A stretch of DNA of 64,000 nucleotides from Marmoricola sp. URHB0036 (GTDB taxonomy: Bacteria; Actinomycetota; Actinomycetes; Propionibacteriales; Nocardioidaceae), in the NCBI RefSeq assembly GCF_000426045.1, contig NZ_AUEP01000019.1, positions 26,258 to 90,257 of the forward strand. Direction: 5' to 3'. Made by a program: the position numbers and the translations under genes. Shown piece after piece: positions 7,911 to 16,950 of the stretch (position 1 is the first letter of the stretch; every line of letters starts with the position of its first letter). Below the pieces are notes generated by a model. That model saw nothing but the letters and a program-made list of their open reading frames with translations. It was not told the DNA's origin and searched no databases.

Positions 7911-9071
7911 CTACAGAGTCGTCACGTCGCTCACGGGATCGATCAGGATCTTGGCGTGCTTCTCGGGATCACCGAGTACGTCGAAGGCGGTGGCCACGCC
8001 GTCGAGGCCGACCGTGCCGGTGATGAGCGGGGTCGGGTCGACCTTGCCGTCGGCGATGAGGTGGAGGGTCTCGCGGAACTCGTGCGGCTGGTAGGCGAAC
8101 ACGAACCTCAGGTCGACCTCCTTGTTGATCGCCATCGCCGGCTGGAAGCTGTCCTGCTCCATGCACACGCCGACCACGACGACGCGCGAGGCCAGCGGCG
8201 ACTCGTTGATGATCTGGTCGATGATGCCGGGCACGCCGACGCACTCGAAGACCACCGGCCCGTGCGGAGTCGCTCCGGCCGCCTCGGCGGCGCGCAGCAC
8301 CTGCCACCACGGCAGCTTCGGGACCCTACGGAGCTTGCCCATCGTGTCGAGGGCGAGGTCGAACAGCTCGTTGGCGTCGGTGATGTAGCTGCTCTCCTCG
8401 AAGCCGGTCCACGGACCCTCGACGGCCGGATCGACCACGACGTCGGCGCCGCACCGAGCCGCGAGCGCGCGACGCCCGGGCGAGAAGTCGCTCGCCACCA
8501 CCTTCTTCACCCCCCGCGCCTTGAGCATCAGGATCACGGCCAGGCCGATCGGCCCGCAGCCGATGACGACCGCCGTCTCCTTCTTGCGTACGCCGCTGCG
8601 GCGTACGGCGTGCCAGGCGACCGCCATCGGTTCGGTGAGCGCAGCCGTCTCGGGCGGGAGGCCGTTGGGCACGTCCATGGTGAGCGACTCCTGGACGAGC
8701 ACCCGCTCGGCGTACGCACCCGGCGCCTTGGCCGACAGACCGGTCATCTGCACCTTCTCGCCCATCCGGATCATCGGCAGCGAGACCACCGGCGTACCGG
8801 TCGCCCAGGCCTGGCGCGTGCCCGGTCCGTACTCCAGTACCCGGCCGCTGAACTCGTGGCCCATCACCACCTGCTCGTCGGGGCGCATCACGTCGGGATA
8901 GCCGATCGCCGCGGCCAGGTCGGCGAGCTGGTCGGCATGCCGACGGGCGTGCAGGTCCGATCCGCAGATGCCACCGCGGACCACCTCGAGCAGCACCTGA
9001 CCCGGCCCCGGGACCGGGTCCGGGACGTCGGCGACCTCGAGCTTCGTCTCGTGACAGACCACTGCCTTCAT
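7911..9071 (-). CDS. Zinc-binding alcohol dehydrogenase family protein
   Basis: 386 residues. Medium-chain dehydrogenase/reductase fold: GroES-like catalytic domain with GGICGSDLHARRHAD (zinc-ligand Cys) and GHEFSGRVLEYG (zinc-ligand His-Glu), then a Rossmann domain with VIGCGPIGLAVILMLKARG. The four-cysteine structural zinc loop of classical ADHs is absent. The substrate is unknown. The ATG at 9071 has a GGAGGAG ribosome binding site; upstream in-frame starts would run into lysS. It is convergent with coaX and divergent from lysS. Confidence 0.88.
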   Translation of the reverse strand: MKAVVCHETKLEVADVPDPVPGPGQVLLEVVRGGICGSDLHARRHADQLADLAAAIGYPDVMRPDEQVVMGHEFSGRVLEYGPGTRQAWATGTPVVSLPMIRMGEKVQMTGLSAKAPGAYAERVLVQESLTMDVPNGLPPETAALTEPMAVAWHAVRRSGVRKKETAVVIGCGPIGLAVILMLKARGVKKVVASDFSPGRRALAARCGADVVVDPAVEGPWTGFEESSYITDANELFDLALDTMGKLRRVPKLPWWQVLRAAEAAGATPHGPVVFECVGVPGIIDQIINESPLASRVVVVGVCMEQDSFQPAMAINKEVDLRFVFAYQPHEFRETLHLIADGKVDPTPLITGTVGLDGVATAFDVLGDPEKHAKILIDPVSDVTTL

Positions 9072-9110
9072 CGCCGTACTCCTCCAGTCGGACGCCGGGT
9101 GGCAGCAAAG

Positions 9111-9116
9111 TAGCCT
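9111..9116 (+). promoter_or_regulatory. Putative -10 (TAGCCT) of a leaderless lysS transcript
   Basis: TAGCCT ends 7 nt before the ATG at 9124; no good Shine-Dalgarno is present. Confidence 0.45.
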
Positions 9117-9123
9117 GTGCGCC

Positions 9124-10638
9124 ATGAACGACCAGCCCGAGGCCCGTCCGGAGACCCCGGGTGACGACGTACCCGAGCAGATGCAGGTACGCCGCGACAA
9201 GCGGCAACGGCTCCTCGACTCCGGCCGCGAGGCCTACCCGGTCACCGTCGAGCGGACCCACACCATCCGCCAGATCAGGGAGACCTACGACGGGCAGGAG
9301 CTCGAGCCCGACACCCGCACCGGCGAGCAGGTCGCGATCACCGGCCGGGTGATCTTCCAGCGCAACACCGGCAAGCTCTGCTTCGCCCGCCTGCGCGAGG
9401 GCGACGGGTCGGAGATCCAGGTGATGCTCAGCCTCGCGGAGGTGGGCGAGGAGTCCCTGGCCGACTACAAGGCCCTCGTCGACATCGGCGACCTGCTCGC
9501 CGTCCGCGGTGAGGTGATCACCAGCCGTCGGGGCGAGCTGTCCATCGCTGCGACCGAGTGGGAGATCGCCGCCAAGACGTTGCGGCCGCTGCCCAACGAG
9601 CACAAGCCCCTCTCCGACGAGGCCCGCATCCGGCTGCGCTACGTCGACATGATGATCCGCCCCGAGGCCCGCGAGATGGTGCGCACCAAGGCGACGGTGC
9701 TGAAGAGTCTGCGGCGCACCCTCGACGAGCGTGGCTACGTCGAGGTCGAGACGCCGATCCTCCAGCTGACCAACGGAGGTGCGGCAGCTCGCCCCTTCCA
9801 GACGCACCTCAACGCGCTCGACCAGGACATGCTGCTCCGCATCGCGCTCGAGCTCGACCTCAAGCGGGCGATGATCGGCGGCGTCGACAAGGTCTACGAG
9901 ATCGGCCGCACTTTCCGCAACGAAGGCCTCGACTCCACCCATGCCGCGGAGTTCTCGATGCTCGAGGCCTACGAGGCCTACGGCGACCAGTTCACGATGA
10001 TGGAGCTGGTCAAGTCGCTCGTGGTCGATGCCGCCAAGGCGGTCGGCCGCACCGTCGTACCCGCGCGCAACGGTGGTGAGATCGACCTCGAGGGCGAGTG
10101 GCGGCAGGCCTCGATCCTCGACCTCGTCTCCGAGGCCGTGGGCGAGGAAGTCAGCGTCGAAACGTCGGAGGAAACGCTGCGAAAGTACGCCGCCACCCAC
10201 GACGTCGAGCTGCAGCCGAAATGGGGAGCACCGGAAATAGTTGTCGAGCTCTACGAGCAGCTCGTCGAGGACGATCTGATCAATCCCACTTTCGTGATGG
10301 ATTACCCGTCCGCGGTCAAGCCGCTGGCGAAGGCGCATCGCTCCCAGGCCGGCGTCAACGAGGCCTGGGACCTGATCATCAACGGGGTCGAGCTGGCTCC
10401 GGCCTATTCGGAGCTGAACGACCCGATCGTGCAACGCCAGCGGCTCGAACAGCAGTCTTTGCTGGCCGCGCAGGGAAACCCCGAGGCGATGGAGCTCGAC
10501 GAGGTGTTCCTCAAGGCGATGGAGTACGGCATGCCGCCCGCGGGAGGCATGGGAATGGGTGTCGACCGGCTCGTCATGCTGCTCACTGGAGCGGGTATTC
10601 GGGAGACCATTCTTTTTCCGCTGCTGCGGCCCGAGTGA
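9124..10638 (+). CDS. lysS: Lysine--tRNA ligase, class II
   Basis: 504 residues. It charges tRNA-Lys. It has an N-terminal OB-fold anticodon-binding domain (VAITGRVIFQRNTGKLCFARLREGDGS) and a class II catalytic core: motif 2 IGRTFRNEGLDSTHAAEFSMLE and motif 3 GMGMGVDRLVMLLT. Length and motifs are normal. From about 10140 onward codon use changes: GAA, AAA, GGA, ATA, GTT and AAT become frequent while the first two thirds use almost only G/C-ending codons. The shift continues into lsr2. A second in-frame ATG lies at 9181. Confidence 0.97.
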   Translation: MNDQPEARPETPGDDVPEQMQVRRDKRQRLLDSGREAYPVTVERTHTIRQIRETYDGQELEPDTRTGEQVAITGRVIFQRNTGKLCFARLREGDGSEIQVMLSLAEVGEESLADYKALVDIGDLLAVRGEVITSRRGELSIAATEWEIAAKTLRPLPNEHKPLSDEARIRLRYVDMMIRPEAREMVRTKATVLKSLRRTLDERGYVEVETPILQLTNGGAAARPFQTHLNALDQDMLLRIALELDLKRAMIGGVDKVYEIGRTFRNEGLDSTHAAEFSMLEAYEAYGDQFTMMELVKSLVVDAAKAVGRTVVPARNGGEIDLEGEWRQASILDLVSEAVGEEVSVETSEETLRKYAATHDVELQPKWGAPEIVVELYEQLVEDDLINPTFVMDYPSAVKPLAKAHRSQAGVNEAWDLIINGVELAPAYSELNDPIVQRQRLEQQSLLAAQGNPEAMELDEVFLKAMEYGMPPAGGMGMGVDRLVMLLTGAGIRETILFPLLRPE

Positions 10639-10719
10639 CCTTTGGGTCTCAGATAGTGGTCTGTTAGTGTCGCGGTGGGAAATACCCGAAATCCGCATTT
10701 TCGAAGGACGGCAGACCTG

Positions 10720-11037
10720 ATGGCTCAGAAGGTGCACATCGTGCTCATCGACGACATCGACCAGAGCGATGCCGAGGAGACGGTGACATTCGGGCTCGAT
10801 GGCAAGGAGTTCGCCATCGACCTGAACAAGAAGAATGCGCGGTCGTTGCGCGACGCGCTGGCGCCGTATGTCGCCCACGCCCGGCCGGTCAGCCGCGGCC
10901 GTCGCAGCACGAGCAAGGCCGCCGGCGGCGCAGCCCCCTCCGAGATCCGTGCCTGGGCGCGCGAGAACGGCTTCGACGTACCCGAGCGCGGCCGGGTGGC
11001 CGCCGAGGTGCGCGAGGCGTACGCCGCCGCTCACTGA
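10720..11037 (+). CDS. lsr2: Lsr2 histone-like nucleoid protein
   Basis: 105 residues. Lsr2 is the actinobacterial H-NS analogue: it binds AT-rich DNA and silences acquired genes. The N-terminal oligomerisation domain (KVHIVLIDDIDQSDAEETVTFGLDG) and the C-terminal DNA-binding domain (EIRAWARENGFDVPERGRV, including the minor-groove RGR) are both intact, with a basic SRGRRSTSK linker. The ATG at 10720 is preceded by GAAGGACGG. The lysS-lsr2-clpC order resembles my memory of M. tuberculosis Rv3598c-Rv3596c, here with extra genes before clpC. Confidence 0.96.
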   Translation: MAQKVHIVLIDDIDQSDAEETVTFGLDGKEFAIDLNKKNARSLRDALAPYVAHARPVSRGRRSTSKAAGGAAPSEIRAWARENGFDVPERGRVAAEVREAYAAAH

Positions 11038-11047
11038 CGCGTCCGCG

Positions 11048-11114
11048 GTTTCACAACTCGTGTGGTGAAACTGGCACGGTGCGACTGAAACTTCGGTCGC
11101 ATCGTGCCAGTTTC
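11048..11114. terminator. Two overlapping hairpins after lsr2
   Basis: A GTTTCAC/GTGAAAC hairpin (11048-11071) shares its right arm with the left arm of a longer hairpin (11067-11085 with 11096-11114, 18 of 19 bp paired). The two folds exclude each other. The strong stem would end lsr2 transcription; no U-tract follows. Confidence 0.65.
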
Positions 11115-11132
11115 TGTGTGTCGGAGACCCTC

Positions 11133-11138
11133 TAGCCT
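11133..11138 (+). promoter_or_regulatory. Putative -10 (TAGCCT) of a leaderless flavin reductase transcript
   Basis: TAGCCT ends 6 nt before the ATG at 11145; no Shine-Dalgarno. Confidence 0.5.
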
Positions 11139-11144
11139 GACCCC

Positions 11145-11753
11145 ATGCCAGCCCACCGCACCGTCTTCGACCCGGACGACCCCGACGTCAACCCCTACCG
11201 GCTGCTGACCGGTCTGGTGGTGCCGCGGCCGATCGCGTGGGTCTCCACGCTGGACGGGGAGGGCCACGGCAACCTCGCGCCGCACTCGTTCTTCACCGTG
11301 GCGAGCGGCCGGCCACCGGTCGTCCTGTTCAGCTCGCTGGGCCGCAAGGACACCGTGCGCAACATCGAGGAGACCGGCGAGTTCGTGGTCAGCTTCTCCT
11401 CGGAGAAGCTTCTCGAGCACATCAACAACAGCAGTGCCCCCTTCGAGCACGGCGACGACGAGGCCGTCGAGCTCGGGATCGCGACCGAGCCCTCCCAGAC
11501 CGTCGCTCCGCCACGTGTGGCCGAGTCGCCGGCCTCGATCGAGTGCCGGCTGCACCAGATCCTCGAGGTCGGGCACGCGTTCGTCGTCTTCGGGCGGGTC
11601 ACCGCGATCACCGTGGTGGACGACGTGCTCGTGGACGGCCTGCCCTCCTTCGACCTGCTGCGACCCGTCTCGCGTCTCGGTGGACCGGAGTGGGGTCGGC
11701 CGCCGGAGATGTTCCGCCTCGACCGCCCGATGAGCGTCGACGACGTCCGCTGA
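11145..11753 (+). CDS. Flavin reductase family protein (FMN-binding split barrel)
   Basis: 202 residues. Flavin-binding split-barrel motifs are visible: LLTGLVVPRPIAWVSTLDGEGHGNLAPHSFFTVAS and FSSLGRKDTVRNIEETGEFVV. Such proteins reduce or bind FMN and often serve a partner monooxygenase, but no partner gene is next to it, so the role is unknown. It is probably a monocistronic unit between the lsr2 terminator and a repeat-rich gap. Confidence 0.85.
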   Translation: MPAHRTVFDPDDPDVNPYRLLTGLVVPRPIAWVSTLDGEGHGNLAPHSFFTVASGRPPVVLFSSLGRKDTVRNIEETGEFVVSFSSEKLLEHINNSSAPFEHGDDEAVELGIATEPSQTVAPPRVAESPASIECRLHQILEVGHAFVVFGRVTAITVVDDVLVDGLPSFDLLRPVSRLGGPEWGRPPEMFRLDRPMSVDDVR

Positions 11754-11786
11754 CGCGACGACTCACCCGACGCGACGACTCACCCG
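11753..11786. repeat. Two tandem 17-bp direct repeats
   Basis: ACGCGACGACTCACCCG occurs at 11753-11769 and again at 11770-11786, followed by a small ACCCGTCGGGT palindrome and, at about 11816-11830, a CCCCC-GCCC-GGGGG hairpin. They lie just before the two-component system and could be regulator sites or a short duplication. Confidence 0.6.
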
Positions 11787-11866
11787 TCGGGTCACCCACG
11801 CGGGGGACCGATGATTCCCCCGCCCGGGGGTGGTGGCGGCGCCTCGCTGGAGCAGAGGATTCGAGC

Positions 11867-13126
11867 ATGGACAACAGCGGGAAAGCGACCTGGGTGCCGG
11901 AGGACGAGCCGGTGCCCAGTGCCTACCGGACGGCGGCCCTCGTCGGTGGCTTCGTGGTGCTGGTCTGCTTCGCGACCACGCACTGGGTGCCGAGTCTCGT
12001 CGGTGAGTGGGCGGCGTCGATCGTGCCGTACCCGTCCCTCGTCGGGCCTGGTCTGTTCCTGGTCGCCGGCAGCCTGCTCGGCCTCGTCGTGGCCTCCGCT
12101 GCCTGGGTGGCACTGACCGAGCCCTGGATCGGGATCGGGCTCGCCCTGCTGCCACTGCTCGGCTCGCTGGCGGGCATCGATGCTCCGCTGCACTTCGGAG
12201 TGATCGCCGGGCTCTGCGCAGTGGCCGTCTCGGCGGGGTGGAGACGGCCACTGGCGTCGGTGGTCGCGATCGCACTGGCCGAGGCGGTCGTCGTGGGGTG
12301 GCTGCTCCGCCCCCATCTCGAGATGGCGGCGCCGTTCGGTGCCGTGATCGACCACGACCTGTGGTCGTCCGCTCACGCGGTGGAGACCGCTCTCGCCTAC
12401 ACCCTCGGGCTGGGGATCGTCCTCGGTGCCGCGTTCGGACTGCGCGCCGTGACCCGGAGCGAGCGCGAGCGCCGGCTGCTGGCGGGCCGCGCGGGTCAGG
12501 TCGAGCAGCACGCCGGTGTCGTGGCCGAGCGGGCCCGGCTCGCCCGCGACCTGCACGACGTCGTCGCGCACCATGTCTCGCTCATCGCGGTACGCGCGGA
12601 GACCGCGCCGTACACGCATCCCGGCCTGGCCGACGACGCCCGTGCCCTGCTCACGGACATCGCGGCCGACGCCCGGCTCGCGCTCGACGAGCTGCGCGGC
12701 GTGCTGGGGATCCTCGGACGTGCCGGCGACGACACCGGACGCGCACCCCAGCCGGAGTGGCGCGACATCAGCGCCCTGGTGGAGCGCTCACGTGCGGCTG
12801 GGCTCGACGTGGGTCTCCAGGGGTCCGTCGATGCCCCGGTGAGCCCGTCGTCGGGGTACGTCGCCTACCGCGTCGTGCAGGAGGCGCTCACCAACGCCCG
12901 CAAGCACGCGCCTCGGTCCCCGGCCACGGTCTGGCTCGAGGTGGTCCCCGGGCTGGTGGTCGTGCGCGTCACCTCGCGGTTGGCACAGCCGGGGACCACC
13001 GCCGGCCCGGGTCACGGCTTGGCCGGCATGCGCGAGCGGGTCGAGGCGCTCGGGGGACGGTTGGTGGCCGGCGTGGCAGGAGAAGAGTTCATCGTCGAGG
13101 CGACGCTGCCCAGAGGTCTCGCGTGA
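11867..13126 (+). CDS. Sensor histidine kinase, NarL/HisKA_3 type
   Basis: 419 residues. Five or six hydrophobic segments occupy residues about 20-190, followed by a short coiled linker. The dimerisation/phosphoacceptor domain has ARLARDLHDVVAHHVSLIAVRAE with the phosphorylated His near residue 229. The HATPase region keeps QEALTNARKHAP (N box) and GHGLAGMRERVEALGG (G box). The stop overlaps the GTG of the response regulator, which must be its partner. The signal is unknown. The start ATG has GGAG about 9 nt upstream. Confidence 0.92.
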   Translation: MDNSGKATWVPEDEPVPSAYRTAALVGGFVVLVCFATTHWVPSLVGEWAASIVPYPSLVGPGLFLVAGSLLGLVVASAAWVALTEPWIGIGLALLPLLGSLAGIDAPLHFGVIAGLCAVAVSAGWRRPLASVVAIALAEAVVVGWLLRPHLEMAAPFGAVIDHDLWSSAHAVETALAYTLGLGIVLGAAFGLRAVTRSERERRLLAGRAGQVEQHAGVVAERARLARDLHDVVAHHVSLIAVRAETAPYTHPGLADDARALLTDIAADARLALDELRGVLGILGRAGDDTGRAPQPEWRDISALVERSRAAGLDVGLQGSVDAPVSPSSGYVAYRVVQEALTNARKHAPRSPATVWLEVVPGLVVVRVTSRLAQPGTTAGPGHGLAGMRERVEALGGRLVAGVAGEEFIVEATLPRGLA

Positions 13127-13779
13127 TCAGGGTCGTCGTGGCCGACGACCAACCGGTGATCTGCGCAGGGTTCGCGGCCCTGGTCGACGCCCAGCCCGAC
13201 ATGACCGTGGTCGGCACCGCCCACGACGGGCGCGAGCTCGTCGCCCTGGTCTCCGCTGAGCAGCCCGACGTCGCCCTGGTGGACGTGCGGATGCCGGAGC
13301 TCGACGGGATCGAGGCGACTCGGCTCATTTGTCGCGACACCGACCGGACCCGCGTGCTGGTGCTGACCACGTTCGACCTCGACGCCTATGTGTACGACGC
13401 CATCCGGGCCGGAGCGAGCGGCTTCCTGCTCAAGGACGTCACCGCGGACCGTCTGGTTGACGGGATCCGGCTGATCGCCGACGGGTCGATGCTCCTCGGT
13501 CCGGCCGTCAGCAGACGGCTGGTGGCCGACTTCGCCGCCGGCCACGGTCCGCGGTCGCTCGAGCCGCCGGCGCTGGCCACACTCAGTCCGCGCGAGCGAG
13601 AGGTGCTGCTCGAGCTCTCGAAGGGGCACTCGAACGCCGAGATCGCCGCGAGCCTGACCATCTCGGCCGAGACGGTGAAGTCCCACGTCGCAGAGGTGCT
13701 GCGCAAGCTCGGCCTGCGCGACCGCATCCAGGCCGTCGTGTGGGCCTACGAGCACGGCCTTGCGGCGCCGGGGTCCTGA
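13123..13779 (+). CDS. Response regulator, NarL/LuxR family
   Basis: 218 residues. Receiver domain with the acidic DD pair (VVADDQPV), phosphoacceptor Asp in VALVDVRMPELDGIEA (about residue 53) and the KD lysine in GFLLKDVTAD; C-terminal LuxR helix-turn-helix with LSPREREVLLELSKGHSNAEIAASLTISAETVKSHV. The GTG start overlaps the kinase stop by 4 bp. Targets are unknown; the membrane protein gene immediately downstream is a candidate. Confidence 0.94.
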   Translation: MIRVVVADDQPVICAGFAALVDAQPDMTVVGTAHDGRELVALVSAEQPDVALVDVRMPELDGIEATRLICRDTDRTRVLVLTTFDLDAYVYDAIRAGASGFLLKDVTADRLVDGIRLIADGSMLLGPAVSRRLVADFAAGHGPRSLEPPALATLSPREREVLLELSKGHSNAEIAASLTISAETVKSHVAEVLRKLGLRDRIQAVVWAYEHGLAAPGS

Positions 13780-13780
13780 C

Positions 13781-14311
13781 GTGGGAGGTGTGCTGGGACG
13801 CCTGGGCGTGGCGGCCCTGGTCGCGTCGGCGGTCGGTGGGGCGACGTCGTACCTCCAGACCGTGCTGCCGTACGGCGTGGCGCCGCTGGCCAACTCTGCC
13901 GGTCCGTGGTGCCTGGTCGCGTTCGCACTGGCCTGGCGGAGCAAGCGGGTCGCCGAGGGGGCGGTGACCGGCGCGATGGCGCTCGGGCTGCTGGTCGCGG
14001 GCTACTACCTCGTCGCGGCCCTGCGCGGGTTCGGCGTGAGCTCCTCGTCGGTCACCTTCTGGTGCCTCGCCGCCGTGACGGTGGGGCCGGTCCTCGGCGC
14101 GGCCGCGGTCGTCGTACGACGAGGGCGCGGCTGGACCTCCGTGCTGGCGGCCCTCGTGCTGCCGCTGCTGCTGGTCGCCGAGGGACTCCGGTCGCTGGAG
14201 CAGATCGCGGCCACCACCTCCACGGCGTACTGGGTCGCCGAGATCGCGCTGGGCTCCGCCCTGGTGCTCCCGGCAGTGCTGATCGTGCGGCGGAGCCGGT
14301 CTGTTCGCTGA
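13781..14311 (+). CDS. Small polytopic membrane protein, function unknown
   Basis: About 176 residues from the GTG at 13781, one base after the response regulator stop. Five or six hydrophobic segments with very short loops are evident; a conserved-looking core reads SYLQTVLPYGVAPLANSAGPWCLVAFALAW. I suspect a DUF6518-type protein but cannot confirm it. It is cotranscribed with the two-component system, so it may be its target or sensor partner. The 3' end overlaps the ClgR-type site of the clpC promoter. Confidence 0.7.
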   Translation: MGGVLGRLGVAALVASAVGGATSYLQTVLPYGVAPLANSAGPWCLVAFALAWRSKRVAEGAVTGAMALGLLVAGYYLVAALRGFGVSSSSVTFWCLAAVTVGPVLGAAAVVVRRGRGWTSVLAALVLPLLLVAEGLRSLEQIAATTSTAYWVAEIALGSALVLPAVLIVRRSRSVR

Positions 14312-14319
14312 GAGCGAAG
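14302..14319 (+). promoter_or_regulatory. ClgR-type activator site upstream of clpC
   Basis: The 18-bp sequence TGTTCGCTGAGAGCGAAG fits the corynebacterial ClgR consensus as I remember it (WNNWCGCYNANRGCGWWS) at every position. Its dyad centre is about 42 bp upstream of the start point expected from a TAGGCT hexamer at 14341-14346, a position typical of a class II activator. Confidence 0.65.
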
Positions 14320-14340
14320 CGGCGCTCACCCCGGAACACG

Positions 14341-14346
14341 TAGGCT
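14341..14346 (+). promoter_or_regulatory. Putative -10 hexamer of clpC
   Basis: TAGGCT lies about 70 bp upstream of the clpC ATG, with no recognisable -35 but the ClgR-type site in its place. Confidence 0.4.
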
Positions 14347-14414
14347 GTCAGCAGGGTTAATCAGGCCGTGTGGGACGCGCGTGCCGACCCCGCAGATTTT
14401 GAGGAGAGACGCCC

Positions 14415-16949
14415 ATGTTCGAGCGGTTCACCGACCGAGCCCGACGAGTCGTCGTGCTGGCCCAGGAAGAGGCCCGCATGCTCTCGCACAACTACATCGG
14501 GACCGAGCACATCCTGCTCGGCCTCATCCACGAGGGCGACGGCATCGCCGCCAAGGCCCTGGAGAGCCTCGGGGTGTCCCTGGAGGCCGTCCGCGCCCAG
14601 GTCGAGGAGATCATCGGCCAGGGGCAGCAGGCGCCCAGCGGCCACATCCCCTTCACCCCCCGCGCCAAGAAGGTGCTCGAGCTGTCCCTGCGCGAGGCGC
14701 TGCAGCTCGGCCACAACTACATCGGCACCGAGCACATCCTGCTCGGCCTGATCCGCGAGGGCGAGGGCGTGGCCGCCCAGGTGCTGCACAAGCTCGGCGC
14801 CGACCTCAACCGGGTCCGCCAGCAGGTCATCCAGCTGCTCTCCGGCTACCAGGGCAAGGAGCAGCAGACGGCCGGTACGGCGCCCGAGGCCGCCCCGTCG
14901 AGCTCGCTCGTGCTCGACCAGTTCGGCCGCAACCTGACCCAGGCCGCCAAGGAGGGCAAGCTCGACCCGGTCATCGGCCGGGAGCAGGAGATCGAGCGGG
15001 TCATGCAGATCCTGTCGCGGCGTACGAAGAACAACCCGGTGCTCATCGGCGAGCCCGGCGTCGGCAAGACCACGATCGTGGAGGGCCTCGCCCAGGACAT
15101 CGTCCGCGGCGACGTGCCCGAGACGCTCAAGGACAAGCAGATCTACACCCTCGACCTCGGTGCTCTCGTTGCCGGGTCGCGCTATCGCGGTGACTTCGAG
15201 GAGCGCCTGAAGAAGGTGCTCAAGGAGATCCGCACCCGCGGCGACATCGTGCTGTTCATCGACGAGATCCACACCCTCGTCGGGGCCGGTGCCGCCGAGG
15301 GCGCCATCGACGCCGCCAGCATCCTCAAGCCGATGCTGGCCCGTGGTGAGCTGCAGACCATCGGCGCGACCACGCTCGACGAGTACCGCAAGCACCTCGA
15401 GAAGGACGCCGCGCTGGAGCGCCGCTTCCAGCCGATCCAGGTCAACGAGCCCTCGATCGCGCACACCATCGAGATGCTCAAGGGCCTGCGCGACCGCTAC
15501 GAGGCCCACCACCGCGTGACGATCACCGACGAGGCGCTCGTCTCGGCGGCGACGCTGGCCGACCGCTACATCTCCGACCGGTTCCTGCCCGACAAGGCCA
15601 TCGACCTGATCGACGAGGCCGGTTCACGGTTGCGCATCCGCCGGATGACCGCACCGCCGGACCTGCGCGAGTTCGACGACAAGATCGGTGACGTACGCCG
15701 CCGCAAGGAGGGCGCCATCGACGGCCAGGACTTCGAGGCGGCTGCTCGTCTGCGCGACGAGGAGAAGCAGCTCATCCTGGCCAAGGGCGAGCGCGAGAAG
15801 CAGTGGCGCGCCGGCGACATGGACGTCGTCGCCGAGGTCGACGAGGAGCTGATCGCCGAGGTGCTCGCCGTGGCGACCGGCATCCCGATCGTGAAGCTGT
15901 CCGAGGAGGAGTCCACCCGCCTGCTCAAGATGGAGGACGAGCTGCACAAGCGCGTCATCGGCCAGGAAGAGGCCGTCAAGGCGCTCAGCCGGGCGATCCG
16001 CCGCACGCGTGCGGGCCTGAAGGACCCGAAGCGTCCGGGTGGTTCGTTCATCTTCGCCGGCCCCTCGGGTGTCGGTAAGACCTGGCTGTCCAAGACGCTC
16101 GCGGAGTTCCTCTTCGGCGACGAGGACGCACTCATCCAGCTCGACATGTCGGAGTTCAGCGAGAAGCACACCGTCTCGCGGCTCTTCGGCTCGCCTCCCG
16201 GCTACGTCGGCTACGAGGAGGGCGGCCAGCTCACCGAGAAGGTGCGCCGCAAGCCGTTCTCCGTGGTGCTCTTCGACGAGGTCGAGAAGGCCCACCCCGA
16301 CATCTTCAACAGCCTGTTGCAGATCCTGGAGGAAGGTCGCCTGACCGACAGCCAGGGCCGGGTCGTGGACTTCAAGAACACCGTGATCATCATGACCACC
16401 AACCTCGGCACCCGCGACATCTCCAAGGGTGTGAGCCTGGGCTTCAACCAGGCCGGCGAGGCCGGCGACTACGACCGGATGAAGAACAAGGTCACCGAGG
16501 AGCTCAAGCAGCACTTCCGGCCCGAGTTCCTCAACCGTGTCGACGAGATCATCGTGTTCCCGCCGCTGACCAAGGACCAGATCATCTCCATGGTCGACAA
16601 CATGATCGCCTCGGTCGAGCTGCGCATGAAGGACCGCGACATGTCGCTCGAGCTGACCCAGGACGCCAAGGACCTGCTGGCCACGCGGGGGTTCGATCCC
16701 GTGCTCGGCGCCAGGCCGTTGCGTCGTACGGTCCAGCGCGAGATCGAGGACGTGCTGGCCGAGAAGATGCTCTACGGCGAGGTCGGCCCCGGCCAGATCG
16801 TGCTCGTGGGGGTCGAGGGCGAGGGCGCCGAGGCGAAGTTCACCTTCGAGGGCAGCCACAAGGGCAGCCTCCCGGACTCCCCGCCGCTGGAGCCCGTCGG
16901 TGGTCCCGACGACAGCGACGGACCGGTCGACATCCAGAAGAACGACTGA
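14415..16949 (+). CDS. clpC: Clp protease ATP-binding subunit ClpC
   Basis: 844 residues. AAA+ unfoldase that delivers proteins to ClpP. It has two N-terminal Clp repeats ([16 protein letters not shown] and [18 protein letters not shown]), D1 Walker [10 protein letters not shown] with Walker [10 protein letters not shown], a UVR-type middle segment ([14 protein letters not shown]), D2 Walker [10 protein letters not shown] with Walker [13 protein letters not shown], then the C-terminal D2-small domain. The residue after Walker A Thr in D2 is Trp where I recall Glu in Streptomyces and Mycobacterium. GAGGAGAG precedes the ATG. Activation by ClgR is suggested by the upstream site. Confidence 0.97.
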   Translation: MFERFTDRARRVVVLAQEEARMLSHNYIGTEHILLGLIHEGDGIAAKALESLGVSLEAVRAQVEEIIGQGQQAPSGHIPFTPRAKKVLELSLREALQLGHNYIGTEHILLGLIREGEGVAAQVLHKLGADLNRVRQQVIQLLSGYQGKEQQTAGTAPEAAPSSSLVLDQFGRNLTQAAKEGKLDPVIGREQEIERVMQILSRRTKNNPVLIGEPGVGKTTIVEGLAQDIVRGDVPETLKDKQIYTLDLGALVAGSRYRGDFEERLKKVLKEIRTRGDIVLFIDEIHTLVGAGAAEGAIDAASILKPMLARGELQTIGATTLDEYRKHLEKDAALERRFQPIQVNEPSIAHTIEMLKGLRDRYEAHHRVTITDEALVSAATLADRYISDRFLPDKAIDLIDEAGSRLRIRRMTAPPDLREFDDKIGDVRRRKEGAIDGQDFEAAARLRDEEKQLILAKGEREKQWRAGDMDVVAEVDEELIAEVLAVATGIPIVKLSEEESTRLLKMEDELHKRVIGQEEAVKALSRAIRRTRAGLKDPKRPGGSFIFAGPSGVGKTWLSKTLAEFLFGDEDALIQLDMSEFSEKHTVSRLFGSPPGYVGYEEGGQLTEKVRRKPFSVVLFDEVEKAHPDIFNSLLQILEEGRLTDSQGRVVDFKNTVIIMTTNLGTRDISKGVSLGFNQAGEAGDYDRMKNKVTEELKQHFRPEFLNRVDEIIVFPPLTKDQIISMVDNMIASVELRMKDRDMSLELTQDAKDLLATRGFDPVLGARPLRRTVQREIEDVLAEKMLYGEVGPGQIVLVGVEGEGAEAKFTFEGSHKGSLPDSPPLEPVGGPDDSDGPVDIQKND

Positions 16950-16950
16950 G

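Noticed and set aside
8326..11034. A 902-codon open frame on the minus strand
   Set aside because: It runs antisense through lysS and lsr2 and out of frame through the dehydrogenase gene; its product is a low-complexity Arg/Gly/Val/Asp sequence typical of high-GC shadow frames.
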